DNA of 64,000 nt, taken from contig CP137668.1 of the NCBI GenBank assembly GCA_037976565.1, positions 22,854,251 through 22,918,250 on the forward strand. Direction: 5' to 3'. Positions 33,076 to 44,800 of this stretch are shown here, one piece after another (position 1 is the stretch's first letter; every line of letters begins with the position of its first letter). The position numbers were made by a program, and so were the translations under genes. The stretch comes from Mesocentrotus franciscanus (Eukaryota > Echinodermata > Echinoidea > Camarodonta > Strongylocentrotidae). The notes below the pieces were generated by a model. The model did not search any database and had not been told where the DNA came from. It saw nothing but the letters and a program-made list of their open reading frames with translations.

Positions 33076-33959
33076 CTTGAAAAAGTGTGTGTGTGTGTGG
33101 GGGGGGGGTATATTGTTCCCCCTACCCTGCCACCTCTGTATGTTGCGAAACGTTTGATTCATGGAATTAGCCAACGGAAGAGAAGACGCGGTCTCACATC
33201 TCCAAAGATTCAAGCAAACATGCAAGCAGGAAAAAAGTTGAATGGTGTACTGTCGGGTAATGGGTATTTCTATAGCTCCCACATAATATAGCAACATTTG
33301 AAAGAGTTACACATGTACTTTTTAAGGTAGATGTTTGGCGAATTATAGCTCTGAAATCTGAATCATAGGGAGCAACGCCCCCCTTAATTTCACCATGCCT
33401 AATAATGTACGACGTGCCGCCCCTGTGTAGACTAACAGCTAGACAGAGGGGCATATGAATTCCTTTCGTATAGGCCTATTTAGCTGATAGGCATTATATT
33501 TAATCAGCTGTAAATTAAGTATGTTTCTTAAAAAATAGCCACAACGAAATGTAGCGAAAAGATATAGTTTGCACCATTTGCATGTACAGTACCGTGTGCA
33601 ATAGGGTTAGTACTGTTAGCGTTATAGGTTTAGGCGCATCGCGGTTAGGGTTTGAGTTAGGTTTGCCCCTACAAATTTATTGTTATGCCTATTTATAGCT
33701 CCCCCTAATCTCCTTTCACTTTCTGTATGTCTCTTCTTTAATTTTCCAATGATAGGCCGGCGCTATATATACCAAGCCTTCCTTTCTTGTCATACCCATT
33801 ATTCCCTCTTTTTTCTATGGGTAACTTCTGGCCATATTATCCTAGTCGATTGTATTTTTGTTGTGTGTGTGTTTGTGTGTGTGTGTATGTGTGTGCTAAG
33901 AAATGAAAAAAGGAAGAGAAAATCTATATTACGCATCCGTTGTCAAATTGGCCATTAAA
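33076..33959. other. Intergenic DNA with simple repeats
   Basis: Contains (TG)n followed by a G-run at 33086-33110, a GGGTTAG-like degenerate tract at about 33603-33662, and (TG)n at 33859-33895. No gene is recognised. Confidence 0.5.
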
Positions 33960-34095
33960 AGTAGCACTCTTTAATAGCTAACTAGCTAGCTCGGCTCAGC
34001 TAGCTCCCCGCAAATTACGGTGCTAGCTTCACTTATTGCCAATCAAGAGCTGTTCTCTGTGTTCAGTCTTCAGAGCAAAGGAAGCTTATCTGAAA
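33960..34095 (+). promoter_or_regulatory. Possible proximal promoter and 5' UTR of ADAM17
   Basis: A CCAAT-type element (ATTGCCAATCA) lies at about 34036, 60 nt before the start codon, followed by a pyrimidine-rich TTCTCTGTGTTCAGTCTTCAG that could contain an initiator. A run of overlapping CTAGCTAGCTCGGCTCAGC lies just upstream. No TATA box is obvious. The transcription start is not determined by sequence alone, and an upstream non-coding exon is possible. Confidence 0.3.
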
Positions 34096-34147
34096 ATGTT
34101 GCTCAACATATTCATGATTTTATCATCCATAACATTGCCTTGCTTAG
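34096..34147 (+). other. ADAM17: ADAM17 exon 1: start codon and signal peptide
   Basis: The ATG at 34096 opens [18 protein letters not shown], a short hydrophobic stretch with small residues near the end, as expected for a cleavable secretory signal. The donor is TTAG|GTAAGTTG (phase 1) and joins in frame to exon 2 about 7 kb away. I see no longer upstream in-frame extension. Confidence 0.8.
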
Positions 34148-37100
34148 GTAAGTTGAATTGAATTGACGATTTAGATATACATATCTAAGATGAATACCGA
34201 AACGATCTAAATTTGTGTCTAACTTTACATCTCTCTGTCTGAGTTTCTGACTCTGAGTCTGACTGAGCTGAGCTGAGCAAGTGAGCTGAATCGGACGCGG
34301 ACTCGGAGTCTGAGTGACTGATGCATGATGCATGAATGTCTTGTGCTGAAATGATATGATTATGATGAGTGTGGCTTGTGTGCCGTACAACTACAAAGCA
34401 AAGAGTGAAAGACCTAAGGTCAAGGCTTAGGGAGATGTCAGGGGTGGACATGGATCTAGCTTTTTGCTAAGGGGGTTGACCAAAATAACGACGATGCTAT
34501 TTTGAACCACCCGGCCCGTAAGTGATGTTTTCCTGGCATCTACTAACGCAATGGAGACCATAGAAATCAGTGCATAATAAAGTCTTTTTAAATCAAGTAA
34601 CAGTGTAACTTAGGACGGCGACGTTATTACGTAAAGACCAACTGTATTGAGTATTGCATGACGACTCGACAACAATGCCTTTTGTGATGATACCAAAACG
34701 AGCGGTTCAACCTTAAAGCAGATAGTCTAGGACAATGAATGTCCATTAATTTGGTACCTACGGCAAGCCTATGTTATTTCAAAGTTGTTAATTTACATAC
34801 CATATCACAAAAATCTTCTAGCTACTGGATATCCTCAATTGAAATGTCGAAAAATAGCCTCCTCTCTTTGCCTAGAAAATCAGTCACGGAGCTGGTCCAC
34901 TATTTGTGACGTAACAACCGGGACAAGTATATTCACGCACCGGATGTTCCATAGAAAAACATGGGCAGAGAGATACAAATTTATGCTATTTAGTTTCATA
35001 ACTCTATGTAGAATTCTTCACCTTCCCCTAATATTTCTATCAATTAATATCAATTCCCCTTTTCAGAAATATAACATAAACATGCCAATGGTGCTCTATT
35101 AGTCGACATTTTCATCATGTAATTTTTTTTAGTGTGTTGAATTTGGTGAGATGGTTCGTGTGCTCGGTAAAGTAAATCCGGCGTTTTGCTTTGTTCTCGC
35201 GTTCGGTCTAGCTATATCTTTACACACATATACACACAGTATACGGTACACATAATTGGTAATGGCTGGAGTGTTTGACCAGCACAATCTTTTTATGGAT
35301 TTTGAAGAGTTTATATGGAGGAACTTGAAAGTAATGAAGGAGAAAGGGACGAGAGTCCATTGTGAGATATTCCAAATTCCGACACCGGTGGTCACTGATC
35401 GAGGAGCAGGTCTTTGGTAGTGTTTTTTCTTAGCTGGTACATGTATAACGTCATTCTCACTCTCTTGCAATTGCCGATATACAGATACCTAGCGCTCGTA
35501 CGTTCCACAAGCCGCGGCCGAGAGCAGCGGCCTGGTCTTACCTGCCGATTCCGCTGGCTTCACGAACGTTCGTGCAAGAGCCGCATCACTCGCGGATGAA
35601 TATCGTTCATAGCCGTCGTCCGCTAAATAGAGGAAGCTTGATCTCGTTCAAGTGTGATATATATAATTATTTAAAACAAATATTTAACTGGTTCTGTATC
35701 CTTTTTTTGAGGCAGTCACACACATCCATAATAATTACAGTCACAATTCTAAGCCTATTCATTTCACAAAACTGCTCCTGTACCTTATCTGATAACAAGA
35801 TAATGTATATGTAGGCCGCCTATTCATACCTGCATCTGATTTAACCTTGTTTTCCAAGCAGTAAACCCATCTTAAAACTCTACCAAAAAGGATAATGTGA
35901 GGATATAAAAGGAAATCAGCGACTGGAAAACGTTGCTTAGTTATTCTTCATTCAAATAAAAACAGAAAATCTATCACATAAACTCGGTAACAAGAAACAT
36001 TCTAAGCTCTGACAGGATAGCATTTACGTGCCCTTGGGCATATCATTGGCATTCACTCTCACTCAGCCCATGATCCCCGGTTGTGACATCAAGAATAGAG
36101 GACCCGGCAATTCCGTGCATTTCCGGGTTTCCGACTTCGAGATTGTGGTGGAGTTTACTCGCATAAATTAACTATACTGAACTTGTTTTGTCGGTTGAAC
36201 GCCATTTAGTGTTATTCTGGGGGTTAAACGCTTTCTATTGATGTAATTATCTCAATATTTGGGATTATCCTAGAATTGCAGCTTTAATAAAATATAGAAC
36301 AAATAAAACAAATAATCAGCATGGCTGATATACATATGCATCACGCAAGAAAAACAGTCAAGTTTGATGAGACAAACTATCTGCCATACCCCATAGGACA
36401 TGCATAGAACTGAACAATAATAACTGACATTATCATCCATGATTCCTGTATCAAATTAATCACTTCATTCTTCTGTACGCCCACCTTGCCCTTGGTCATG
36501 CAATTTGACCTGACCTTCTTTCTGTCATTTGTACTAACATTTCCTTTTAACCTCAAATGATACTTTCCCTATTCTTGACTATTATTTTCTGTTCATAACT
36601 AAGTCATAATCGTATTCCTTCCTACATTCATAGAGCTTCTTGCTTATTCATAATATTCATACTTTTCCCGAATTATCTTATATAGAGTAGAGGAGGGAGT
36701 TTTTCGGCCACTTAAGGCAAAATCCTATTTTTGGACTCTTTACTTCCTATTTATTATCATTTTTTGTTCAAATCATGAAGCCAATACTATTACTATTTAA
36801 ACAAAAAAAGAATCCCAGAAAAAAATCATGAATTGCCATGGCAATATTCATTTCCTTTTTCGGAGGCAATTTTCGGCCGCATGTACAAAGTCAATAGGGA
36901 GCGCGCGCCGTACGTTCGCCCGCTGATTTATAGCACGTGCGGCCAGAGCACGTAATCCCCCGCACGGCCGAAAACTACACCTGCGGGTGTGGTGATCAGA
37001 AATTGGAATCTGAACTAAACAGAGATACAGCGCTATAGTATCCGACTGCAGTGATAGGATACGTGCGGTGAGATACTTTTAAGCTTGCGGTACTCAAAAT

Positions 37101-40100
37101 ATCTGGCTCTAAATCGGAAAAATACAGCTCATTTTATGGTACCCATATTCCTTACAGACACGCGTGAGATATTCGATTTTTCAGATTCGGGTAGCGGGAC
37201 CGTCGATTACATCGCTAAAATGTGATATTTAAGGATACATTTTCCTTTGCAAATGTGGTTCTCCGGTGACTCTGGCATGTTATTGTATGTGTGTGATATG
37301 CGATATGCTATTATGCAATATTAAGGATTTTACCATGCATCCAACGGACCGGCCGAAAACTGCCTCCGGCCGAAAACTCCCTCCTTTACTCTAGTTATAC
37401 CAAAACCTATGTGTGGTAACTCGACATTGCAAACGTATGGATAGACCTTGATTCTTATCTTATATTATACATTGCATCAATCCACCATCATAATCGCCAT
37501 TAACATCAGGCAAAAGAGTAAATATTGAGCTTATATAATATGCAGTGACTTACAACATTGGGCTGTCTCAGGAAAACAAATTTAACAGTTGACTTTCAAT
37601 GTAACAAACATGTCCAAAACAAGTAAATCAGTAGCTCCACAGAATCAAATTGTGCCCTCTACGACCTGAATGCAGAACCAAAGCTAAAAACCCCACTTAT
37701 GATGTCACAATATCAAATTGGGAAAAACTCGTATCAACAAACAGTTTAAACAGTTTGACCCAATGACGATGCAGAGCATCGTCCACGAGCCAGAGCCGCA
37801 TAGCGGCGGCATAGCGGCGAGGTGATTTTGGGGGGCTATTTTGTTATTGAACCCCCGTAAGTGGTGTTTTCTTAGCATCTACTAACACAATGGAGACTAT
37901 AAAAAGCAATGCATGATGACGTCTTTTAAATCAAGTACCGGTAACAGTTTAAACAGTTTAACCCAATGACGATACAGAGCATAGTCCACGAGCCGCGTAA
38001 CGGCGAGTCGATTTTTTTTTGTTGTTGTTGCTATTTTGAACCCCCCGTAAGTGATGTTTTCCTGGCATCCACTAACACAATGGAGACAAAGCAGTGCATG
38101 ATAACGTCTTTTTAAATATCCAGAGTTATCATGTGTTTGGTTAAGTTACCAGATGAGTTGAATATCTTCACACAATATTTGCACTTGAAAGGGTTTCTCT
38201 CCAGTGTGCGTTCTTTTTTTTGGTTTTTTTTTTTTGTTCTTCTTTTTTTTCCTTTTTTTTTGTTGTTGTTGGCCGCCCAAGGGGGTTAAACCCCTGAACC
38301 CGTAGATCCACACCTGGATGTGAGTTGGTCTAGCGGCATGTTCTTCTTCTTCTTTGGGTTGAGTCTGCCTCCTTCACAGTTGAAGATTCTTGCAGACTGA
38401 TGTCTAATGAGTGTGTGTGTGCTTTTGAGTACCTGGTGCAATGCTACTATTAACATGGTAAGAGTAAATAGTTCCCGGACTTACATGTAGCTGTGACTTG
38501 TGGCCTCCCATCAGGCATTGGCGTTCACTTGGTCAGCTCTCCGTCTTCGCCTACAAACTGGCTCAGGCGATCGCGACCCCGCTTCGAAACTTTGAGTCGC
38601 GTCTTTCGGATGGTGATGTTAAAGGTCGGTCCCCAGATGTTAATAATCATATTTGATTTAATGATATGAAAGAGGATGTCATTTAAAACACACTTCTGGA
38701 AAGATTTTCAAAACAAATGTGTTTGAAGAAGAATATTGAGGAAAGAATACAAAATTTGGGTTTTCCCGTACGACAGAAAACCCTAATTTTGTATCCTGTC
38801 TTCAATATTCGTCTTCAAATACATTTTAGAGGTAAATCTTTGCAGAAGTGTGTGTTTTATGACATCCTCTTTCACATTATAGAAATTGAAGTGAAAATTT
38901 GCAATCAAATTTTTGGAATTTGGGGTTCCCAACGCTTTAGAGGGGCTTTAAAAAAAGTATAATGTAAAGGACAATACTTATATTTTTAGCTTGTGAACAT
39001 TTTCTGACTTCGACACCTGTATTTGCTTAAATACATGTACTTTTAACAGTATATGGTTAACTGCCTTTACAGTGTTGTTGAGCAGGATACCTTTGTAAAA
39101 TAATTTAACATTTTTTAAATGCATTTTGGGGATTTAACAGATTTTCCCTGTTTAATGTGTTTCTCGGTTGTTTTTGTTGAGAATAATTTTTCTTCTGTGA
39201 AGTCGCTTTTGTAAAGTTGTCAATTATTCAGCCACCTTCCTCATAATAACAATTAATTGAAACTAAAATTTGGGAATATATTAAATTGTGAGATGTACCC
39301 TTTTCAAACTCGCTTGTTTAAGTAAATTTTTAGTAACTTCCTACAGTCCTACTTTCACACTGCACGGTGAAACAAATGACACACAATTACCGGTATTAAT
39401 AATTTATCTCATAAGGGTGGAAATAGAGTCTCTTTACAAAGAGAGTATTGACATAATGTGAGTCAGAGCTCTCGGAAACAATATGGCGTTCAATTCTTCC
39501 TAGAAACAGTTATTTCTGGTTTTCGGTCAATAACTGGTCAAAATGTCCATACACATGGCGTCTTGACAACCACTCTCACCCACACTGTCCTTGCTTTTCC
39601 TTTCCTACCCCTCTTTTTTCTGCTCTTTTTAAATATTCTTATGCTGCTCAAGAACAATAAGCCCTGCAGCCACCACATTTTTTGCAGCCTCCCTAATCTG
39701 CTCTCACTCTCTCCTGTTTTCCCTCTTTTCCCCCACTCTCTGTCTGGTATTACTTTACTACTTTCTCATCTGTCTCCTCTATCTGGCATTACTTTATGAT
39801 GCAGTTAAGCTACATGAACATGTGTGTTGAAATTCTTTTTTTATTTTTTATACGTGATTTTATTCTATGTTGTATCCACACTTTATGTCAAGATGTTTGT
39901 GCACCCGATCGGGTGTGGGAAGGAAGGCCTGTGGGCCATGGACATTAAGTTGACCTGTTCCTTGCCCAGGCTACCTGGTCGGGTGCGCAAGTGTCAAATT
40001 ATTGTATGTATTCATTATGTCCTATGTACATGTACATTGTATAATGTTTTCTGATTTTGTTTCTCATGAAAGTGCCAAATAAATAATAATAATAATAATA

Positions 40101-41813
40101 ATAATATAAACACTCTCTTTGCCCTGAAACAGCTTCTTGGGTATATTCAACATTTTGAATGTTGTCCAACTAGTACATGAACGAGTTGAAACAAGTCTCC
40201 TGATCAAAAAGAAGAAAAAAAAAGTGACTGCTAGAAGCATATCGTCACAATGAATGCCAAGGCATGAATTGTTCTTAAGTTTGGCATAAACATGACGCGA
40301 CAATGCGTGTCCTGGTGGTTACGCATTGCGTGAAGCCGTGAACTATTCGTAAATTAGACGTGACCCTATACGGACTGCGTGCCACTAATTGGCACGCATT
40401 GGCATGCGCCATAGGGCGGGGCAGTGCAGGACCAAAATACGTGCAAGTGTCATCAAGGCTATAAACTCAAGAAAGCTGAGAAGATCTTGCATAGCTTCTG
40501 GAATATAGTGGCCTTTTATGGGTGCAGGTGCTTTTGTCTGTTTTGCCCTTGGTAAAAATCTCAAATTCCAAGGCAAAGGTTAACACGCAGTCTTTTAAGA
40601 ATGATTATCCTCCCCCTAGAATCTCTTCTCTTCTTCGAAGATCCATCTACAACAACATGTACTGTAGTTCCTCTTGATCTCAATCTCACACAGAAAGCCA
40701 CAGAGTAACAACTGAAGTGGCCTTGATTTAGCTGCTTTATGTACATGTACACTGCTATGCAAAGCTGATAGAAAAAAATACTATAGATTCAAGATTTTAT
40801 TGTCCATACAGGTGTATATTATACAGAAATTTGTTTTCTATTGGTGTAACATGTAATATTTGAAACATAAGACAAAAACATGGTGTCATGTGCTGAAAGC
40901 CAGAAGGGCGTCAAGACTCTAGATAAAGAAAAAGTCTATGAGCAGGTACGGTCCTCCAGCTCTCAGCACACAACATAACAAGACAATTACCGGTATATGA
41001 TTTATACATAAAAGTTGACAATAATGAGCAAAAGCTAAGGTTGAATAAATTGAAGCCAGGAGATTTGAAATGGTTTGCAAATGACTAATGTAACTCTATC
41101 TACTTGTCTTTCAAACAGGTAGCTTACACCATGTGTTGCACCACTATGAAGGCATCCGTAGCTCCAGCGTGAGACATCACTATGCCAAGAGGAGTGCAGA
41201 CGAGACGGGCATGGGAGTCAGGAGGATGTCGTTGCAAATGCTTGGCAGGTAATTCAAGGCACTTGGTAACTTTCTACCCAACCCTCCAAAAACAGCTTTA
41301 TAATTTTATTAATTTCTTTTTGTATCCAATTTTATATAAAACTGTGTAAATTTGATGAAGATTAACCTAATTTTCAATCTCTTCTCTCTTTTATCAAATT
41401 GAAATATAAAAGTTTGTTATTGCTACCAAAACACAGCAAAAATGTTGAAAGTTTGTATTTGTCATTTAGTTAATAAACCTTTACATTGCACATCAATAAT
41501 CATTGTAAATACGTTTTTGAGTACCCAATAAAGAAAAAAGCTTGATTATTGGATGCATTTTGTCAGAAATTTATGGGAAGCATTTGATAAGAATACAAAA
41601 TAATTGGTTAGATTGCCCCTAAAACCCAAGGCTTGATAAATTAAAGTATACAGAATTATACATTTTAAAAAAAACATTAAACATTACATAAAACACAAAG
41701 AAAGAGCACCCAAACACCTTATCTTGGTGATCAATCTGACATTTGCTCCAGCCTGTGAATATTCCCTTTTGACTCCGTGGCCAAAAGCATGCCATTAAGT
41801 AATAAGTATGTGA

Positions 41814-41848
<35 letters not shown>

Positions 41849-44800
41849 TGTGTGATTCAGGTTTTTACAGATGTACATGTATATCAATCAGATATGATTA
41901 CATCTACATGTATGACTGACCTAAAATGCACCATCCTAAAGACACAACCCATTTTTAAACTGGATCCAGTCAGAGTCATTTTGTAGGTATACGGAGCTGA
42001 CTGTACTACCATCAACATTACCTTCATGTAATTACCACTAGACCAACTCTCATCTCCCATTGAAAGTTTTTGTCGGTTGAAAATATAAACAGCCCGAAAA
42101 GTAAGTTCCTACTATTTAAAATCCTTGCAACTTCTAAAGAAATACTGTTTTTCAAAGTTTACTTATCAAAGACGATACCTGTACCTAGGGTTATTACAGC
42201 GCTGTTCTGGCAAGAATAGAGAAATCTGTTTTGTGTGTGTGTGTGTGTCTGAGACAATCCCATACCACTAAATGGCACTAATCACAGTTTACTTCAAATG
42301 TTTGCATTCGGCAACCCAACAGTTTTTCTCCCCTGACATCACCTATAGATAATTATAACAGAAATATAAATACAAAAAATAAAAATGCACAGGCCTCCAC
42401 TGTACAAGTGTATATTAAAGTGTTACAAGTAAACAAAGTCGAGTCTTTACACACCTTAACTCCTAAAGCGTAAAGGAGAAGGCTGTGGGCAATATCCCTG
42501 AACAGTTTTAAAAAGTCTCACTTTAATGGGAAAAAAGAGCTACCATTAAGTATCATTTCTTTTAATGGATTTATATCTGAACACAGTGGTTTAACGTGAA
42601 AGCAGCCCTCTCTACCCTGATCTCGTGTTCAAAATTATATATCTACAGGGCTACATTTTAATGTAGCATATTGTAGCTAGCTAGTTTGTGTGAAACTGAA
42701 TGAAACTTGAACACATTATCAACATCAACAAATCAATTGCAGTTTATTATTGTACATACATCGTAGCTTGTAGTCTAGATTAGTTGTGGATCCTCTGTGA
42801 CTCATTCACATCACTTGTCAGGATGAGACTCATACACCATGGCAAGATATCTACATTAGCCTGTTTTCCAGCCTCACAGAGTTCCCTCCTAAAATGTGAT
42901 GTCTAAATGTTTGTCTGGAAGACAAATTTAAGAAAATAGAGAACTAGTGGGGCTTACCCTCCCCCTGCCCTCTCCCCTTCATTCAGAAGTGGTAAACTAT
43001 CCAATATTTCTTGAACTCTAGACGAGATACACAATTACAAAAATGTACATGTGTTATGTTGTATAAGGATAACTTGTAGAACAAAATATAGATGTTGGCA
43101 TGGTTTCATATTCAAATTTAGTAAATAACGTGGCCAACTTGCCTGGTATGAGAATGTAAACAACTGTGCACTTTCCTGCCATAGAATGACCTTTTCTATA
43201 TGACGTACATGTACATGTACAAGTAAGTCGTATTATATAAGGTTTATTTCTTCTCTCTCTTGTGTGCGAAAAGATTATTTGTTATCCTAATGCAACTACT
43301 CATGAACCCTAATTTGTGTATTATAATATTTGGATGGTAATAGTCTTATTTGTCAGACCTCTGAGTAAGTCTTTTAACATTATCCAGCATACAAGAGTCC
43401 TATATCTGCATGTGCAGATCTTCATGTTCAGAACATATAGTTTTTTAAAGAAAAATCATATCGATTTGTGCCAGGATTTAGAGTTCAATTCAAATCAAGT
43501 GTGGATGGTAATACCATTCAGTGTACTCGAAAAAGAAAATCCTTATAAGGTCTGTAATGTTAGACTAGTAGGTGATGGGGACAGCAGAGGGAAAATTGGC
43601 AAATTTAGGGGCATCCTGCTGGCTTAGTCCTATGATGTCATTAGCCTATGGAGTTTTGATAGAGAACTTGGGATGTGTAATATCTTGAGATTGCTTCCTG
43701 ATGAGGAAACAGTGTGATCAAATACAGTCCTGAGACCTACATTACAGTGTACAATGTACATGTAGACCTACTATGTATAGAAAGTGACAGATTTTCAGTA
43801 CAAATCTACATGCAACTAACCAAATGCTATGATATGAGTACCGGTACTTTGTGTCAATTAGTGTAATGTGTTATTTTAATAGTAATGCTATTATAATATC
43901 ATTATAGAAGCAGGCCACAAGCCCACAACAAGAACAACAACAACAAGTGCTCAACACTGTTGGGTAAACTTGTAAGACATACACCAAATAATGAATGTTT
44001 ACAAAAAATCTTTATGATGTATTCAAGTAAATTGTATAAATAGATTAAATGTTTGCATGTATTGTATAGGCTCTTTGCGATTAAAATTGTTTTCAATGTT
44101 CAAGAAGTTTTAAAAATCTTTATGATGTATTCATGAAACACTACATTATAAATGGTATAAACAGATTAAATGTCAGCCTGTAGGCTCTTTGCCATTGAAA
44201 TTGTTTTTCAGTGTTCAGGAAGTGTAGAATTCTTACAGTGGTCTGTATACATTGTAGATTTAAAATTATGTTTAACCAAATTCTCAGTTTCTCATGATTA
44301 TATCTGCAGAAATTTGCATTAATCTAAATGCATTTAACCTATAGAGTCCTAATTTATGTCTGGGGACAATCTTATCAGAGTTAAATCTTCATTTACGTTG
44401 CATGATACATCATATTTAAACTGATCGTTCACATTTACACTTACCCGGTACTGCATGCTGAATTTGCTGAGTGAGTCGACATTGTGACCTGATTTCATGA
44501 CAAGTGTGAGATTTGTTATTAGGATAAGCTTCATGCTAGATCATGTTACACACTCAGTAGTCACTTGCTACATGGAGCTATTTGTACAAACTCCCATTAT
44601 TTAGCTTATTCGTAACCCTTATTTAAACAATTGAACACCCTTGATATTTATAGCTTAATTAAATGCCTACTGAATTGATGTGTTTGTATTCAAGTGTATT
44701 CAATGCAATGTACCACCAGCTCTTTCCACTATGTTCCAAACCAATTCATTAATTCATAAATATAATAATCATAATAGCAAAAAAGTTGCATATAATAATA

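Larger units (their letters stand above)
34148..41118 (+). other. Intron 1 of ADAM17 (7.0 kb)
   Basis: Contains three related copies of an interspersed repeat (34455-34610, 37740-37945, 37946-38120), a CpG-rich block at about 35480-35600, the inverted-repeat element at 36690-37390, a T-rich tract at 38216-38270, a palindromic MITE at 38655-38950 and a retroelement tail at 39880-40107. Donor TTAG|GTAAGTTG; acceptor CTTTCAAACAG. Confidence 0.7.

Noticed and set aside
33600..33665. Telomeric repeat
   Set aside because: Only scattered GGGTTAG-like words are present, without a regular hexamer period.
35129..35470. 113-codon minus-strand frame in ADAM17 intron 1
   Set aside because: No similarity to a known family is recognised, and it lacks a signal, domain or splice support.
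43316..43627. 103-codon open frame in ADAM17 intron 2
   Set aside because: It shows no recognisable domain, has an AT-rich composition like its surroundings, and has no splice logic.
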